The notes below the pieces were generated by a model. That model searched no databases, was not told where the DNA came from, and saw nothing but the letters and a program-made list of their open reading frames with translations. The position numbers and the translations under genes were made by a program. Below are positions 19,183-29,205 of a DNA stretch of 64,000 bases, in pieces. This DNA is from Gemmatimonadota bacterium (GTDB lineage Bacteria; Latescibacterota; UBA2968; GCA-2709665), in the NCBI GenBank assembly GCA_028874335.1, contig JAPPJY010000016.1, forward strand, positions 124,001 to 188,000, read 5' to 3'. The stretch's first letter is position 1; the number at the start of each line of letters is the position of its first letter.

Positions 19183-19368
19183 CATCTTCGCGCGGCACCA
19201 TGCACCGGTGGGACGAAAACACACTGCGAACCACCGTCAACCGGAGAACGCCGAGTCCGAAAACGAGTCAGTCCCCGGGCTTGCTGTACCGTTATCCCGC
19301 CCGGGTTTTATTGTGTCCGGTTGCCGCCTGAGGCGGTCCGTCCATCTACTGTTTGTGGGAGATAGAGA

Positions 19369-20922
19369 ATGGTTCAGGCAACACCACCTGCCGAAGTGAA
19401 GCGCTCGACATCACCGCTTGCCAGGTATCTTTCCGAATCCGCCGCCAATGGCAATCCCGCGGACCCCGGGTTCGTTGCATGCCTCGCGTCACTCCAACAG
19501 ATCAACGCGGTTTCGCCCCAGGTGGCCGCGTCCATCGTTGCCGAACTGGAGGACCAGCGGGGCAACCTTAAAATGATCGCCAGCGAGAACTACTGCTCGC
19601 TGGCCGTACAGCTCGCGCAGGGCAACCTCTTCACCGACAAGTATGCCGAAGGCGTGCCCGAACGACGCTTTTACGCGGGCTGCGACAATGTCGACACCGT
19701 AGAAAAACACGCCGCTTCCCTGGCCCGCGACCTCTTCGGGGCCGACCATGCCTACGTACAGCCGCACTCCGGCGCCGATGCAAACCTCGTGGCGTTCTGG
19801 GCGATTCTTTCCGCCCGCATTCAGGCGCCGTTCATGGATCGAGCGGGGCACACCGATCCCTCGGCCCTCTCCGACGACGACTGGCGCGAGCTCAGAGCCG
19901 CGCTGGGCAACCAGAAACTACTGGGTCTCGATTATTACTCCGGTGGCCACCTCACGCACGGATACCGGCAAAACGTCTCCGCCAAAATGTTCCACGTAGA
20001 GACCTACGGAGTCGACCCGGAGACAAAGCTCATCGATTACGACCGGGTCCGCAGCCAGGCCAAGGCGTTCAGACCCCTGATACTGCTGGCCGGGTACAGC
20101 GCGTACACCCGAAAGATCAACTTTCGCATCTTCAGGGAAATCGCGGATGAGGTTGGCGCGGTCTTCATGGTGGACATGGCGCACTTTGCGGGCCTCGTTG
20201 CGGGCAAAGTCTTCACCGGCGACTACGATCCCGTTGCCCACGCCGACGTTGTGACAACCACGACCCACAAGACCCTCAGGGGCCCGCGTGGCGGCATGGT
20301 CCTTTGCAAGGACGAATACGCCGAACACGTGGACCGGGGCTGCCCGATGGTGCTGGGCGGACCGTTACCCCACGCGATCGCGGCCAAGGCCGTCGCTTTT
20401 CAGGAGGCCGGAGCGGATGCATTCAGGGATTACGCGCGCCGCATTGTGGAGAATGCCGCAGACCTGGCCGAAGCCTGCGTCACAGAGGGGCTGGGCGTAC
20501 TCACAGGCGGCACGGACAACCACATGGCGCTCATCGACGTCACGCCGCTCGGTCTGACCGGCAGACAGGCGGAAGCCGCCCTTCGAGACGCCCGGATCAC
20601 TCTCAATCGCAACGCCCTGCCCTTCGATACGAACGGCGCCTGGTATACGAGCGGCCTCCGTCTAGGCACGCCGGCGCTCACGACGCTGGGCATGGGAGCG
20701 CAAGAAATGAGGAGCATCGCCGCCACATTGCGCCTTGTGCTTTCCAACACACGGCCCGCCCGTATCAAAAAGGGCAGGCTGACCGGAAATCCGAGCAAGG
20801 CGCGTTACAGGACCCGCCCGGAGGTACTCGAGGAAGGCCGTGCGGCGGTGGCGGACCTGCTTCAACGCTTCCCCGCGTACCCCGAACTGAACCTGGAATA
20901 CCTCAAACAAGCACTACGATAA
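19369..20922 (+). CDS. glyA: Serine hydroxymethyltransferase (long form)
   Basis: [64 protein letters not shown]. Confidence 0.93.
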   Translation: MVQATPPAEVKRSTSPLARYLSESAANGNPADPGFVACLASLQQINAVSPQVAASIVAELEDQRGNLKMIASENYCSLAVQLAQGNLFTDKYAEGVPERRFYAGCDNVDTVEKHAASLARDLFGADHAYVQPHSGADANLVAFWAILSARIQAPFMDRAGHTDPSALSDDDWRELRAALGNQKLLGLDYYSGGHLTHGYRQNVSAKMFHVETYGVDPETKLIDYDRVRSQAKAFRPLILLAGYSAYTRKINFRIFREIADEVGAVFMVDMAHFAGLVAGKVFTGDYDPVAHADVVTTTTHKTLRGPRGGMVLCKDEYAEHVDRGCPMVLGGPLPHAIAAKAVAFQEAGADAFRDYARRIVENAADLAEACVTEGLGVLTGGTDNHMALIDVTPLGLTGRQAEAALRDARITLNRNALPFDTNGAWYTSGLRLGTPALTTLGMGAQEMRSIAATLRLVLSNTRPARIKKGRLTGNPSKARYRTRPEVLEEGRAAVADLLQRFPAYPELNLEYLKQALR

Positions 20923-20985
20923 TGTCCCTGTCGCGGACTTCGTGACCATGCTTTTGCCGGTGGATCCCGGTCCGGCCTCCCGCGC

Positions 20986-22128
20986 TCAGAGTATTACCGC
21001 GTTCATCACCGCGTCGTGAAATTCAGGGCGCAACCTCCGAATCCCCTCATTCTCCCGCGAGGGATGCACCCTGTTGGTCAGAAGTACGACACCGGCGTCC
21101 CGTTCGGGGTCCACCCAGACGGAAGTCCCCGTGAATCCGGTATGCCCGAAAGAGCCGACCGAAAAGTGCCGGCCCGCTGAACTCCCCGTCGCCGATACCG
21201 TATCCCACCCGAGCGCGCGGGTACTGCCGGGCGCCAATCCCGCCCGTGACGTGAATCTGCGGATGGCAGCTTCGGAAAACACCCGGGTTCCCTCGCGTTT
21301 CCCCCCGTTCAGGATCACCCTTAGAAATCGACCCAGATCCGCCGCCGTCCCGAAGAGTCCCGCGTGCGGCGCCACGCCGCCCATCGCCCAGGCGTTTCCA
21401 TCATGCACCTGGCCGTGAATCAGCCCCCTGCGTTGCTCGGCCTGAAACTCCGTCGGCGGAATCCTGGCAACTAGCTCCTGCACCGGCAGATACATCGTCT
21501 CTTCCATCCCTGCGGGACCGAGGACGTACCGCTGAGCCAGCTCCTCGAGAGACGCCCCGCCCACGCGCTCGACGGCCGCCCCCAGCAGCAGGAAATTGAG
21601 ATCGCTATAAATCGTCCCGGTCCCCGGCGGATACGCGAGCGGCGTCCCGCAGGCCGCCGAAAGTACCGCCTCCCTGCCCCTGCAGGTCTCGAAAAAACGC
21701 TGATGGGCCGGCAGTCCCGCGCAATGAGCCAGAAGATGCCTGATCGTCACGCCATCTTTGCCGTCACCCTGGAACGACGGCACGTATCTGTCCACTCGCT
21801 CATCCAGGTCCAGGTGGGGCTCGAGCGCCATACAGATGGAGGTCGTCGCAACCACCTTCGTCAGCGACGCGAGATCGTATATGTCGTCCCGGCGGACTTT
21901 CGGTGAATCCGGCTCGTAGGTGTGCCGCCCCGCCGTCCAGCACGCGATCCCGCCCGCGCCTCGTACCAGGAGGCCTACCGCACCTGGCGTACACTTCGCC
22001 CGGACGTGACGTTCCAGTACCTCTTGGACGCGCCTCAGCCGCCGCGGATCCGGTCCATTCCTGCGGTCCGTTCGCTCCGATTCCATTTCGCCTGAGTACC
22101 TCGAATTCGCGTCGAAAGTTGCGGGCAC
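20986..22128 (-). CDS. Beta-lactamase family serine hydrolase (class C / PBP4*-like)
   Basis: YDLASLTKVVATTSICMAL (SxxK), TIYSDLNFLLLG (YSN-like), GHTGFTGTSVWVDP. Confidence 0.85.
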   Translation of the reverse strand: MPATFDANSRYSGEMESERTDRRNGPDPRRLRRVQEVLERHVRAKCTPGAVGLLVRGAGGIACWTAGRHTYEPDSPKVRRDDIYDLASLTKVVATTSICMALEPHLDLDERVDRYVPSFQGDGKDGVTIRHLLAHCAGLPAHQRFFETCRGREAVLSAACGTPLAYPPGTGTIYSDLNFLLLGAAVERVGGASLEELAQRYVLGPAGMEETMYLPVQELVARIPPTEFQAEQRRGLIHGQVHDGNAWAMGGVAPHAGLFGTAADLGRFLRVILNGGKREGTRVFSEAAIRRFTSRAGLAPGSTRALGWDTVSATGSSAGRHFSVGSFGHTGFTGTSVWVDPERDAGVVLLTNRVHPSRENEGIRRLRPEFHDAVMNAVIL

Positions 22129-22314
22129 CGCCGGTTGTCTTGACGTCGATTCAAACCCATTCTCACCTTGACTTTCCCCTCGTTCTGCATATCTTCCGCG
22201 ATGCTGGTTTCCGGGTTTGTCCCGGCGTTACGAGGCCGGCCACGGAACAGCAGGCCGCCGGCAGTGCGTATCGCAACGCTTCCGGTATGGTTTTCCACCT
22301 TCGGAGGGCATTCC

Positions 22315-22635
22315 ATGTCTGAAGTAACGAATTACGTCGTGTTCGTCACCGCCCCGAACGAAGCGGATGCCGCCAGGATCGGCCGCACACTCGTTGAAGA
22401 ACGCTTGGCCGCGTGCGCCAATATCGCGGGACAGATCCGGTCCATTTACCGCTGGCAGGACGCCATCGAAGACGAAGCCGAATGCCTGATGGTCCTCAAG
22501 ACGTCACACGCCAGCCTCGACGCGCTGATCGAACGGGCTAACGAATTGCACAGTTACGAGGTGCCTGAGATCATCGCGCTTCCCATCCACGGGGGGTATC
22601 CGCCCTACCTGGACTGGATCGCCGAGAACGCCTGA
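22315..22635 (+). CDS. cutA: Divalent-cation tolerance protein CutA
   Basis: VVFVTAPNEADAARIGRTLVEERLAACANIAGQIRSIYRWQ...EVPEIIALPI. Confidence 0.92.
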   Translation: MSEVTNYVVFVTAPNEADAARIGRTLVEERLAACANIAGQIRSIYRWQDAIEDEAECLMVLKTSHASLDALIERANELHSYEVPEIIALPIHGGYPPYLDWIAENA

Positions 22636-22745
22636 TCCGCGCTCCCGATCCTGCCCGAGCAACCTCGAATCGTGTCCATCGGTCTCTTTGACAAAAACGG
22701 CGCTTCGAGACCTGTATCGACATACGCCAGAAGGAAGGACCTGCG

Positions 22746-23690
22746 GTGACCGGTCATCCTCAATATGCGGTCGGCATCGATCTCGGCGGGGGAAGCATCA
22801 AGGGCGCGCTTGTTGCGGCCGACGGTCGAATCGAAGCCCAAGACCGCTGTCCGACCGACGTGGAAAGCGGCGAACACGGCGTGGCGGACCGGATCGCGGC
22901 ACTCTTCGAGTCCCTCCGCGACGGGCATGGCCTGTCGAACGATGACATCGCGGGTGTCGGTATCGGTGTGCCGGGGGTAACGACATCGAAGGGCGACGTC
23001 ATCATCGCGCCCAACCTCCACTGGCGCAACGTCCCGTTCAAGAGAATCCTCGAGGAGAGAATCCGGCTGCGCGTTGAAATCGATAACGACGCCAGCGTCG
23101 CCGCCATGGGTGAAGCCCATCTTGGCGCGGGCCGGGGACGCGAGTCCCTTTTTCTCATCACCCTGGGGACGGGCATTGGCGGCGGACTCGTCCTGGACGG
23201 CGACATTCACCACGGCGCCTCCTTCGCGGCGGGTGAAATCGGCCATATGTGCATAGACCCCGACGGCCCCGATTGCGGATGCGGAAAAAAGGGATGCCTT
23301 GAAGTCTTCTCCTCCGGCCCCGCGATGGTCCGCTACGTTCGCCGGCGCCTTCCGAACGCGTCGTCCATCTCTCTCCCGGACACGGAATCCCTCTCACCGG
23401 AAACCATCTGTCTGGCCGCGAAAAACGGCGACAGCCTCGCCCGTGAAGCCGTCGCCCGCGTTGCCCGCTATCTCGGCATCGCCATAGCCAATATCATTAA
23501 CGTCATCAGCCCAGAAGTGATCGCCATCGGGGGCGGCATTTCCGCGGCCGGCGGTGTTCTGCTCGACCCCATCGCCGCCGCCGCCCGGGAGTACACCCTG
23601 GAGGGGATGTTCGATCACACCCGGATCCTTCCCGCCGAACTGGGTAACGACGCCGGCGTTCTGGGCGCCTCCCGCCTGGTCCTGAAGTAA
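22746..23690 (+). CDS. ROK-family sugar kinase (glucokinase-like)
   Basis: YAVGIDLGGGSIKGALV; NDASVAAMGEAHLGAGRG; zinc motif CGCGKKGCLE; GTG start. Confidence 0.9.
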   Translation: MTGHPQYAVGIDLGGGSIKGALVAADGRIEAQDRCPTDVESGEHGVADRIAALFESLRDGHGLSNDDIAGVGIGVPGVTTSKGDVIIAPNLHWRNVPFKRILEERIRLRVEIDNDASVAAMGEAHLGAGRGRESLFLITLGTGIGGGLVLDGDIHHGASFAAGEIGHMCIDPDGPDCGCGKKGCLEVFSSGPAMVRYVRRRLPNASSISLPDTESLSPETICLAAKNGDSLAREAVARVARYLGIAIANIINVISPEVIAIGGGISAAGGVLLDPIAAAAREYTLEGMFDHTRILPAELGNDAGVLGASRLVLK

Positions 23691-23741
23691 CGCGCCGCGC
23701 CGACGAGTTTCAGATTCCCGATCGTTGACCCGACACCGCTG

Positions 23742-24608
23742 TTACGCCCACGCCAGATCTTCCAGCACGGATTTCAGATACGCGATGTCCTGCTGTGCGA
23801 ACCACTCCCTGTCCCCCTGTCTCGGGGCTTCGATACACAACGGACCGCTGAATCCGGCTTGCTTCAAGGCGAGTAGATACTCCCGGTGGTTGATGATCCC
23901 GTCGCCCAACCCCACGGCATTCCGTCCGTCTCCCGCGGGCATCGAGTTCTTCAGATGCACCATGAACAGCTTTTCTCCCAGCGTGGAAACCGTCTCGCCG
24001 ATTGAAGGACAGGACGGGAAATACACCATGTTTCCATAGTCCAGGTTCGCTCCCACGAATGGGGAGCCGATCATATCCAGAAGTTTCATTGTGGGCGCCG
24101 GCAGGTCGTGAACATAGCCCATGTGGATCTCGAATGCGAGTCTGAATCCGATCTCCTCGGCGACCGCGCCAAGTTCCCTGAACCCCTCGGCCGCCCATGT
24201 GTAGTGATCGGCCGACGCGGCGCCGGACCCATGCAGATGATGCGCCGACCCCGCATTGGGGTCCGAACTTCGAAGCGTCCCCGCCATGATATTGCAGACC
24301 GTGAGGTGCAGCCGTTCGCCCGCGAGTCGATAGAACCTGATCCCCTCCTCAACCTGCGCCATGCGGATGCCGGCATCTTCCTGCATCAGTTCCACGCCCG
24401 GGCCACCGAACATCACGTGCTTCAATCCGGATGCACCCGCCGCCGCGGCAATCGTATCCAGGTATTGTTCCGGCGTCTCCTCTTCGCCCCTGCGATGACG
24501 GCGGAACTCGATCCCGTCGTACCCCCAGCCCACCGCCTTCCGGCACATCTCCGGGATCGTCTGTCCCTGTTCACAGTAATTCACGTGCATGATGATCGGT
24601 AACGCCAT
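23742..24608 (-). CDS. Sugar phosphate isomerase/epimerase (AP endonuclease 2-like TIM barrel)
   Basis: AVGWGYDGIEFRRHRRGEEE; GANLDYGN; MVHLKNSMPAGDGRNAVGLGDGIINHREYLLALKQAGFSGPLCIE. Confidence 0.85.
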   Translation of the reverse strand: MALPIIMHVNYCEQGQTIPEMCRKAVGWGYDGIEFRRHRRGEEETPEQYLDTIAAAAGASGLKHVMFGGPGVELMQEDAGIRMAQVEEGIRFYRLAGERLHLTVCNIMAGTLRSSDPNAGSAHHLHGSGAASADHYTWAAEGFRELGAVAEEIGFRLAFEIHMGYVHDLPAPTMKLLDMIGSPFVGANLDYGNMVYFPSCPSIGETVSTLGEKLFMVHLKNSMPAGDGRNAVGLGDGIINHREYLLALKQAGFSGPLCIEAPRQGDREWFAQQDIAYLKSVLEDLAWA

Positions 24609-24733
24609 TCAATTGCCCTTTCCGTTGAATAAACCCGCTCAATTGCGTTTGCCTCGCCCGCAGAACGTGGCTAAAATGCCAACGTACCCCGGGAATGTCA
24701 ACCGCAACCACCAGTCATCCAGGAGACCTGTCA

Positions 24734-25060
24734 ATGGCCAGCTGGTTCTATCTTTTCCTCGCCATTGTTCTTGAGGTGGCAGGGACGACGTGCATGAAAC
24801 TCTCGGATGGATTCGCCCGACTGTGGCCGTCGATCGGGGTTGCCGTCTTCTATCTGGCCTCCCTGGCAGGCCTGACGATGGCGCTGAAACAGATCCCGGT
24901 CAGCATCGCGTACGCCGTATGGGCCGGCCTGGGAACGGCCATCATCAGCGTCATCGGTTTCTGGTACTTCAAAGAGCCGGTCACCGCGGTCAAGCTGCTC
25001 TCCATCGCGTTGATCATCGGCGGCGTGACCGGCCTGCATCTATCCAACTCGACGCACTGA
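24734..25060 (+). CDS. Small multidrug resistance (SMR) family transporter, EmrE-like
   Basis: MASWFYLFLAIVLEVAGTTCMKLSDGFARLWPSIG...IPVSIAYAVWAGLGTAIISVIGFWYFKE. Confidence 0.92.
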   Translation: MASWFYLFLAIVLEVAGTTCMKLSDGFARLWPSIGVAVFYLASLAGLTMALKQIPVSIAYAVWAGLGTAIISVIGFWYFKEPVTAVKLLSIALIIGGVTGLHLSNSTH

Positions 25061-25444
25061 TTTACAGAAATCCACCTGGTTGATTTGTCCAGTTCGGCAC
25101 GCGGGTGAATCGCAACTTCATCTTAGGCAATTTCCCCCACCCCCTTGACGTCCCCCATTCCCTTGCCCATTTTCCAGAGGCGGTGAGACGGTAGACGTAA
25201 GACGGTAGAAGAAATCCTTGCCTGGTATGTTATTCCTCCTCGCCTCCGGCACGAGAGGAAACCTGACAGGGCAGGCAATCTCTCCCCTCTCCGTCTCACC
25301 CGGTGGCTGACGGGTGGACGGGGGGTTCGTTAGCTGACGGCTGAGAGCTGTTTTTGCTGCTTCTGATCGGCCGAATCCAGTTAACCTGTTGCCGGGACGG
25401 AATGAGCAGGCAATCGAAAAATCAGCGAAATGCGAAAAAATGAG

Positions 25445-25473
25445 TTGACAAACGATCTTGAATCAATTAACTT
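25445..25473 (+). promoter_or_regulatory. Sigma70-like promoter upstream of the cold-shock gene
   Basis: TTGACA-N17-TAACTT. Confidence 0.5.
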
Positions 25474-25539
25474 TATTCGCAGTGTTGTAAATGGAAGGAC
25501 GTTGTTTCTGTCTCCTGTGCAGTCGAAAAAAACGATGCG

Positions 25540-25573
25540 GCAAGGATCAGAATTTCCGGTCCTTGCCTTTTTT
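25540..25573 (+). terminator. Intrinsic-terminator-like hairpin in the csp 5' leader
   Basis: GCAAGGA...TCCTTGC followed by CTTTTTT, about 45 nt upstream of the csp start. Confidence 0.65.
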
Positions 25574-25619
25574 AATTGCCTGCACATTCAGTTCAAGGTA
25601 GAAAGGTGGTGAATTAGCA

Positions 25620-25820
25620 GTGGCTGACGGTCGAGTGAAGTGGTTCAACGACGCCAAGGGCTTTGGTTTCATCGAGCAGGACGGCGGAGAAGACGTGTTC
25701 GTGCATTTTTCGGCAATCCAGGCTGAGGGTTTCAAGTCTCTGGCCGAGGGTGATGAGGTCGAATTCGACATCGTCGAGGGTCCCAAGGGGCTCCAGGCGG
25801 CGAATGTGACGAAACGATAA
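25620..25820 (+). CDS. Cold shock domain protein (CspA family)
   Basis: 66 aa; [32 protein letters not shown] start. Confidence 0.95.
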   Translation: MADGRVKWFNDAKGFGFIEQDGGEDVFVHFSAIQAEGFKSLAEGDEVEFDIVEGPKGLQAANVTKR

Positions 25821-25845
25821 GGTAGACGGAAATTTCGTACGTACA

Positions 25846-25876
25846 AACGGACGCCGACATGTCGGCGTCCGTTTTT
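25846..25876 (+). terminator. Rho-independent terminator after csp
   Basis: ACGGACGCCGACATGTCGGCGTCCGTTTTTT. Confidence 0.9.
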
Positions 25877-25940
25877 TATGCATCTCGCGCAAAATGACAA
25901 TTCGCGGTGGGTTCGACGGTCCCTGTCAAGCCATCACTTT

Positions 25941-27665
25941 CTATTTTAATGTCAGTACCACGTCCAGGATTGCCGGTAGCCAGGTGGCGCGGGCGAGGTT
26001 GGAAGCCACGCTGAGTTTCAGAAGGGCTGCCTGGAGGGTCTTTTTCGCTTTCCCATCCTGACGTGCCGCCGCCTGCGCCCTGGCAAGGTCCGTGCAGGTC
26101 CACGTGGTGATCCCCGCCGCACCCGATCCGGTCGTTTCCAACTCCGCGGTTTCGAGCGTCCCGCGGGAACCGGCGAGGTCGCCCGATTGCGTCTGCGCCA
26201 GCGCGATTTTCGCCAGCGCGCGGATCTTCTTGTTGGAATCCCTGATGGCCGCCGCGGTTTCGGCTGCCTCCGCGAACCGTCCGGCCTCGGCCTGGACTGT
26301 TACGATTTCCCTCAATACGGCGTCCCGCCTCGATACCCGGTCGATCATCCCCGCATTGTGCATACTGCGACGGGTCTCTCCTGTCTGCGCCTGGCGCATC
26401 GCCACGTGATAGACGAGATTACTCTTTGCCTCCATATCCCCGGGGTTTCTCGCCACGACAATTTCGAGGAGCGTCTCAAGCTGGTCCGCCGGTATATGAT
26501 AGACCAGATCCTGCGCGAGATCGTCATCGCCGGTCGACTTGATGCGTTGCCTAGCCATGTCAATGGACCGCCGCGCCCCTTCGGTATCTCCGGCCGCATT
26601 TTGCGCCGAAGCGATGTTGAACAGCCACTTCACCGCTGACGGCGACGAATCTTCAATGACCGATTGATAGGCCCTGTCCAGGGTCTTCCTGGCGCCATTC
26701 GGGTCCTCGACCTTCATCTGGGCCCCGGCGATCTGAATGAGGACGTACGGGTCCACGTCGGCCAGCGACACAATCGTCGCACCTGCGCTGTAGATGTCCA
26801 TCCCCTGCCCCCCGGCCTGCAGCGCTTTGTCCAGCGTCTCGCGGGCGCCCGGTTCGTCTCCTGCTTCCGCCTGTGCCCAGGCGACCTTTCCTAGCGCGAC
26901 AGCCCGTCGATATCCGTCGATGATGTTGGGGGCGTCCTCAACCGCCAGATCGAAAAAAGTGCGTGCGTCTGCAGGCTTGCCTTGCTGCGCCAGCGTCGAC
27001 CCCACTCCGGCCAACGCATCGATCCGAACCTGGATATCGCCAATTGACCTGGCCGTCGCGCGGGCGGAAGCCGTGTATCCAACTTTCGCCTGGGCAAGGG
27101 CGACCCTGTTCAGACTCCTCGCCCGGCGTTCGCCTGTTCCATTCGAGCGGGCAGCCGCGACGGCGATGCGGAAGCTCTCCAGGGCAGCTCCAAGGTCCCC
27201 GTTAATGGCCGATGCGGACGCTACGCTAACCAGCGCATCGATCCGACCGTGAACGTCTCCAATCGACCTGGCCGTCGTGCGGGCAGAATCGACGTCCCCG
27301 GCTTCAGCCTGAACGGACGCGACGTTTCGCAACGCGCGCGCACGCGCATATCGGCTCTTTACGGTCCTGGCCGCCGCCACTGCAAGATCGAAGTTTGCCC
27401 TGGCATCCCCGTCATTGCCCGCAAGGGCCAGCGCCGCCGCGCCAGCGGCAAACGCGCCGGCGCGTATTTCCAGTTCCCAATCGGATCTCGCATTGAACGC
27501 CGTTGCGGCCTGGAGCGTCAGCCGTGAGACGCAGTCCGCACTTACCGACCGCCAGCACGTCTCGGCTGCTTTGTCGACGGCACTCCCAGCCTCCGCCGGA
27601 AAGGGGTCAACGATCCCTATGCCCATCGCCAGCCAGACCGCATTGACGCAGGCCGTTCTCTTCAT
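25941..27665 (-). CDS. TPR-like repeat protein with signal peptide
   Basis: Repeated units A-x-A-x-A-x-GD-x-x-(G/S)AR and ARATARSIGD(V/I)..RIDAL; N-terminal signal-like segment. Confidence 0.7.
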   Translation of the reverse strand: MKRTACVNAVWLAMGIGIVDPFPAEAGSAVDKAAETCWRSVSADCVSRLTLQAATAFNARSDWELEIRAGAFAAGAAALALAGNDGDARANFDLAVAAARTVKSRYARARALRNVASVQAEAGDVDSARTTARSIGDVHGRIDALVSVASASAINGDLGAALESFRIAVAAARSNGTGERRARSLNRVALAQAKVGYTASARATARSIGDIQVRIDALAGVGSTLAQQGKPADARTFFDLAVEDAPNIIDGYRRAVALGKVAWAQAEAGDEPGARETLDKALQAGGQGMDIYSAGATIVSLADVDPYVLIQIAGAQMKVEDPNGARKTLDRAYQSVIEDSSPSAVKWLFNIASAQNAAGDTEGARRSIDMARQRIKSTGDDDLAQDLVYHIPADQLETLLEIVVARNPGDMEAKSNLVYHVAMRQAQTGETRRSMHNAGMIDRVSRRDAVLREIVTVQAEAGRFAEAAETAAAIRDSNKKIRALAKIALAQTQSGDLAGSRGTLETAELETTGSGAAGITTWTCTDLARAQAAARQDGKAKKTLQAALLKLSVASNLARATWLPAILDVVLTLK

Positions 27666-27698
27666 CGTGAATTCTCCGGTGCTACCGGCCGAAACTTA

Positions 27699-27860
27699 GA
27701 AGCTGTCTTAAAATTCCCAGCGGTCTTCGCGCGGCTGCAAAAGCGCCGGTCGGCGTTGGTCAAATCCACCCGTATAGACAAATATGGGCGGATTTTCCCG
27801 CCTTGACCGCCACTTTTTCGCTCGCGCTCGGGAACTCACCGGTAATTTTAACACAGCTTC
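27699..27860. mobile_element. MITE-like element, copy 1 (162 bp)
   Basis: TIRs GAAGCTGTCTTAAAATT... and ...AATTTTAACACAGCTTC, flanked by direct TTA (27696-27698 and 27861-27863); homologous in inverted orientation to 42797-42984. Confidence 0.8.
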
Positions 27861-27945
27861 TTAAGGATGGAAACCGCCAAATCTGACGCCTGGCCGACGG
27901 TGCTGTCGACGACGCCCGTTGCGGTACCGCAACCTTCCCCCTGGT

Positions 27946-29133
27946 CTAATACTGAAACGGCGACACCTGTGCTGCCGTGACTTCCACCCCGAATCCCGGC
28001 CCGTCCAGCGGCTTCATCCGTCCGCTCCGGGGTGCGGCAACGCCGGGAGGCCGCGCGACCTCGTCTGGGTCGACGCCCGGTGGGCTGGCGATGTAGCATT
28101 CTGTCCACGGGATTGCCGGCATCGCGTAACAGACGTGCTGCCCGTACGGCGTATTGCCGCCGCCGTGAGGAATGACCGATATGCCGGCCGCCTCGGCGAT
28201 TGCGCAGATCTTGACGACCGCGGTCAGACCGCCCACCCAGTTGATGTCCGGCTGGAAGATGTCCAGGAGGTGCCTGCTTGCGGCGTGCTGGAAAGGAACG
28301 GTCGTGTACCAGTGTTCTCCCGTGGCCAGGGTCGCCCAGGGGAGCCGGCGGCGCAATTCGGCATGGGCGTCGAGGTCCTCCGAGCGGAGCATCTCCTCCA
28401 TCCACTTGAGTTTGCTCGGGCGTAGTTCCTCCGCAAGGCGAACGGCGTATTCCACGTCGAACGCCATCCAGCAGTCGAGCATCAGTTCCACGTTGTCGCC
28501 CGCGAGGTCTCGCGTGCCGGCCACGAGATCCACGTTTTTCTTCAGCCCTTCCAGCCCGTCCGCCGGACCGTACGGGCACGGCAGTTTGATGGCCTCGAAG
28601 CCCAGTTCCAGGTACCAGTCGGCGTCGCCGCCCGTGGCGTAGCAGAACATCTCGTCGCGCGCCGGCCCGCCCAGCAACTCGTATACCGGCTTGTCGAGCA
28701 GCTTGCCTTTCAGATCCCATAGCGCGAGGTCGATGGCGCTCACGGCGTAGGCATGCAGGCCAGTCGCTCCGTATGGGGCCCCCATCCGCACCATCATATC
28801 GTAGCACTTTTCGGTTGCCAGGCACGGCTCGCCCACCAGGCGCGGCCCGAGATAGTCGTCGATGATCGCCGCAACCGGCCGCCCGTGGCTGGCGCTGGCG
28901 AAACCCAGGGTGCCGTCTTCAGCTTCGACAACGCAGCCGAAGCCGCCCCAGTTCGGCAACCAGGAGGGACGAAATGCGGCGTACCGCGGATAGCGCGTCA
29001 TGGGGTTGGCGACGGGACCCTGGGCGGCCCACGACGGGCGACGCGCTGTCTTATACTCCACCGCGCCGGGCTTCGCGCGTCCGTACGTATCGGGAAAATC
29101 CACGTTTACAGCGCGTATGGACTTGATCTTCAT
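27946..29133 (-). CDS. Mandelate racemase/muconate lactonizing enzyme family (enolase superfamily)
   Basis: GATGLHAYAVSAIDLALWDLKGKLLDKPVYELLGGPARDEM; VELMLDCWMAF; TGEHWYT; DINWVGGLTAVVKI; IPHGGGNT. Confidence 0.9.
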   Translation of the reverse strand: MKIKSIRAVNVDFPDTYGRAKPGAVEYKTARRPSWAAQGPVANPMTRYPRYAAFRPSWLPNWGGFGCVVEAEDGTLGFASASHGRPVAAIIDDYLGPRLVGEPCLATEKCYDMMVRMGAPYGATGLHAYAVSAIDLALWDLKGKLLDKPVYELLGGPARDEMFCYATGGDADWYLELGFEAIKLPCPYGPADGLEGLKKNVDLVAGTRDLAGDNVELMLDCWMAFDVEYAVRLAEELRPSKLKWMEEMLRSEDLDAHAELRRRLPWATLATGEHWYTTVPFQHAASRHLLDIFQPDINWVGGLTAVVKICAIAEAAGISVIPHGGGNTPYGQHVCYAMPAIPWTECYIASPPGVDPDEVARPPGVAAPRSGRMKPLDGPGFGVEVTAAQVSPFQY

Positions 29134-29205
29134 GTTGAGATTCCTCCCGGTTGCGATCTCACCCCGGAAATTCGCCGGTGTAGCGGCGGCGACGGGGCGT
29201 TCCGA

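Noticed and set aside
27848-28825. 325-aa minus-strand ORF
   Set aside because: Out-of-frame Arg/Gly-rich translation within the enolase-superfamily gene
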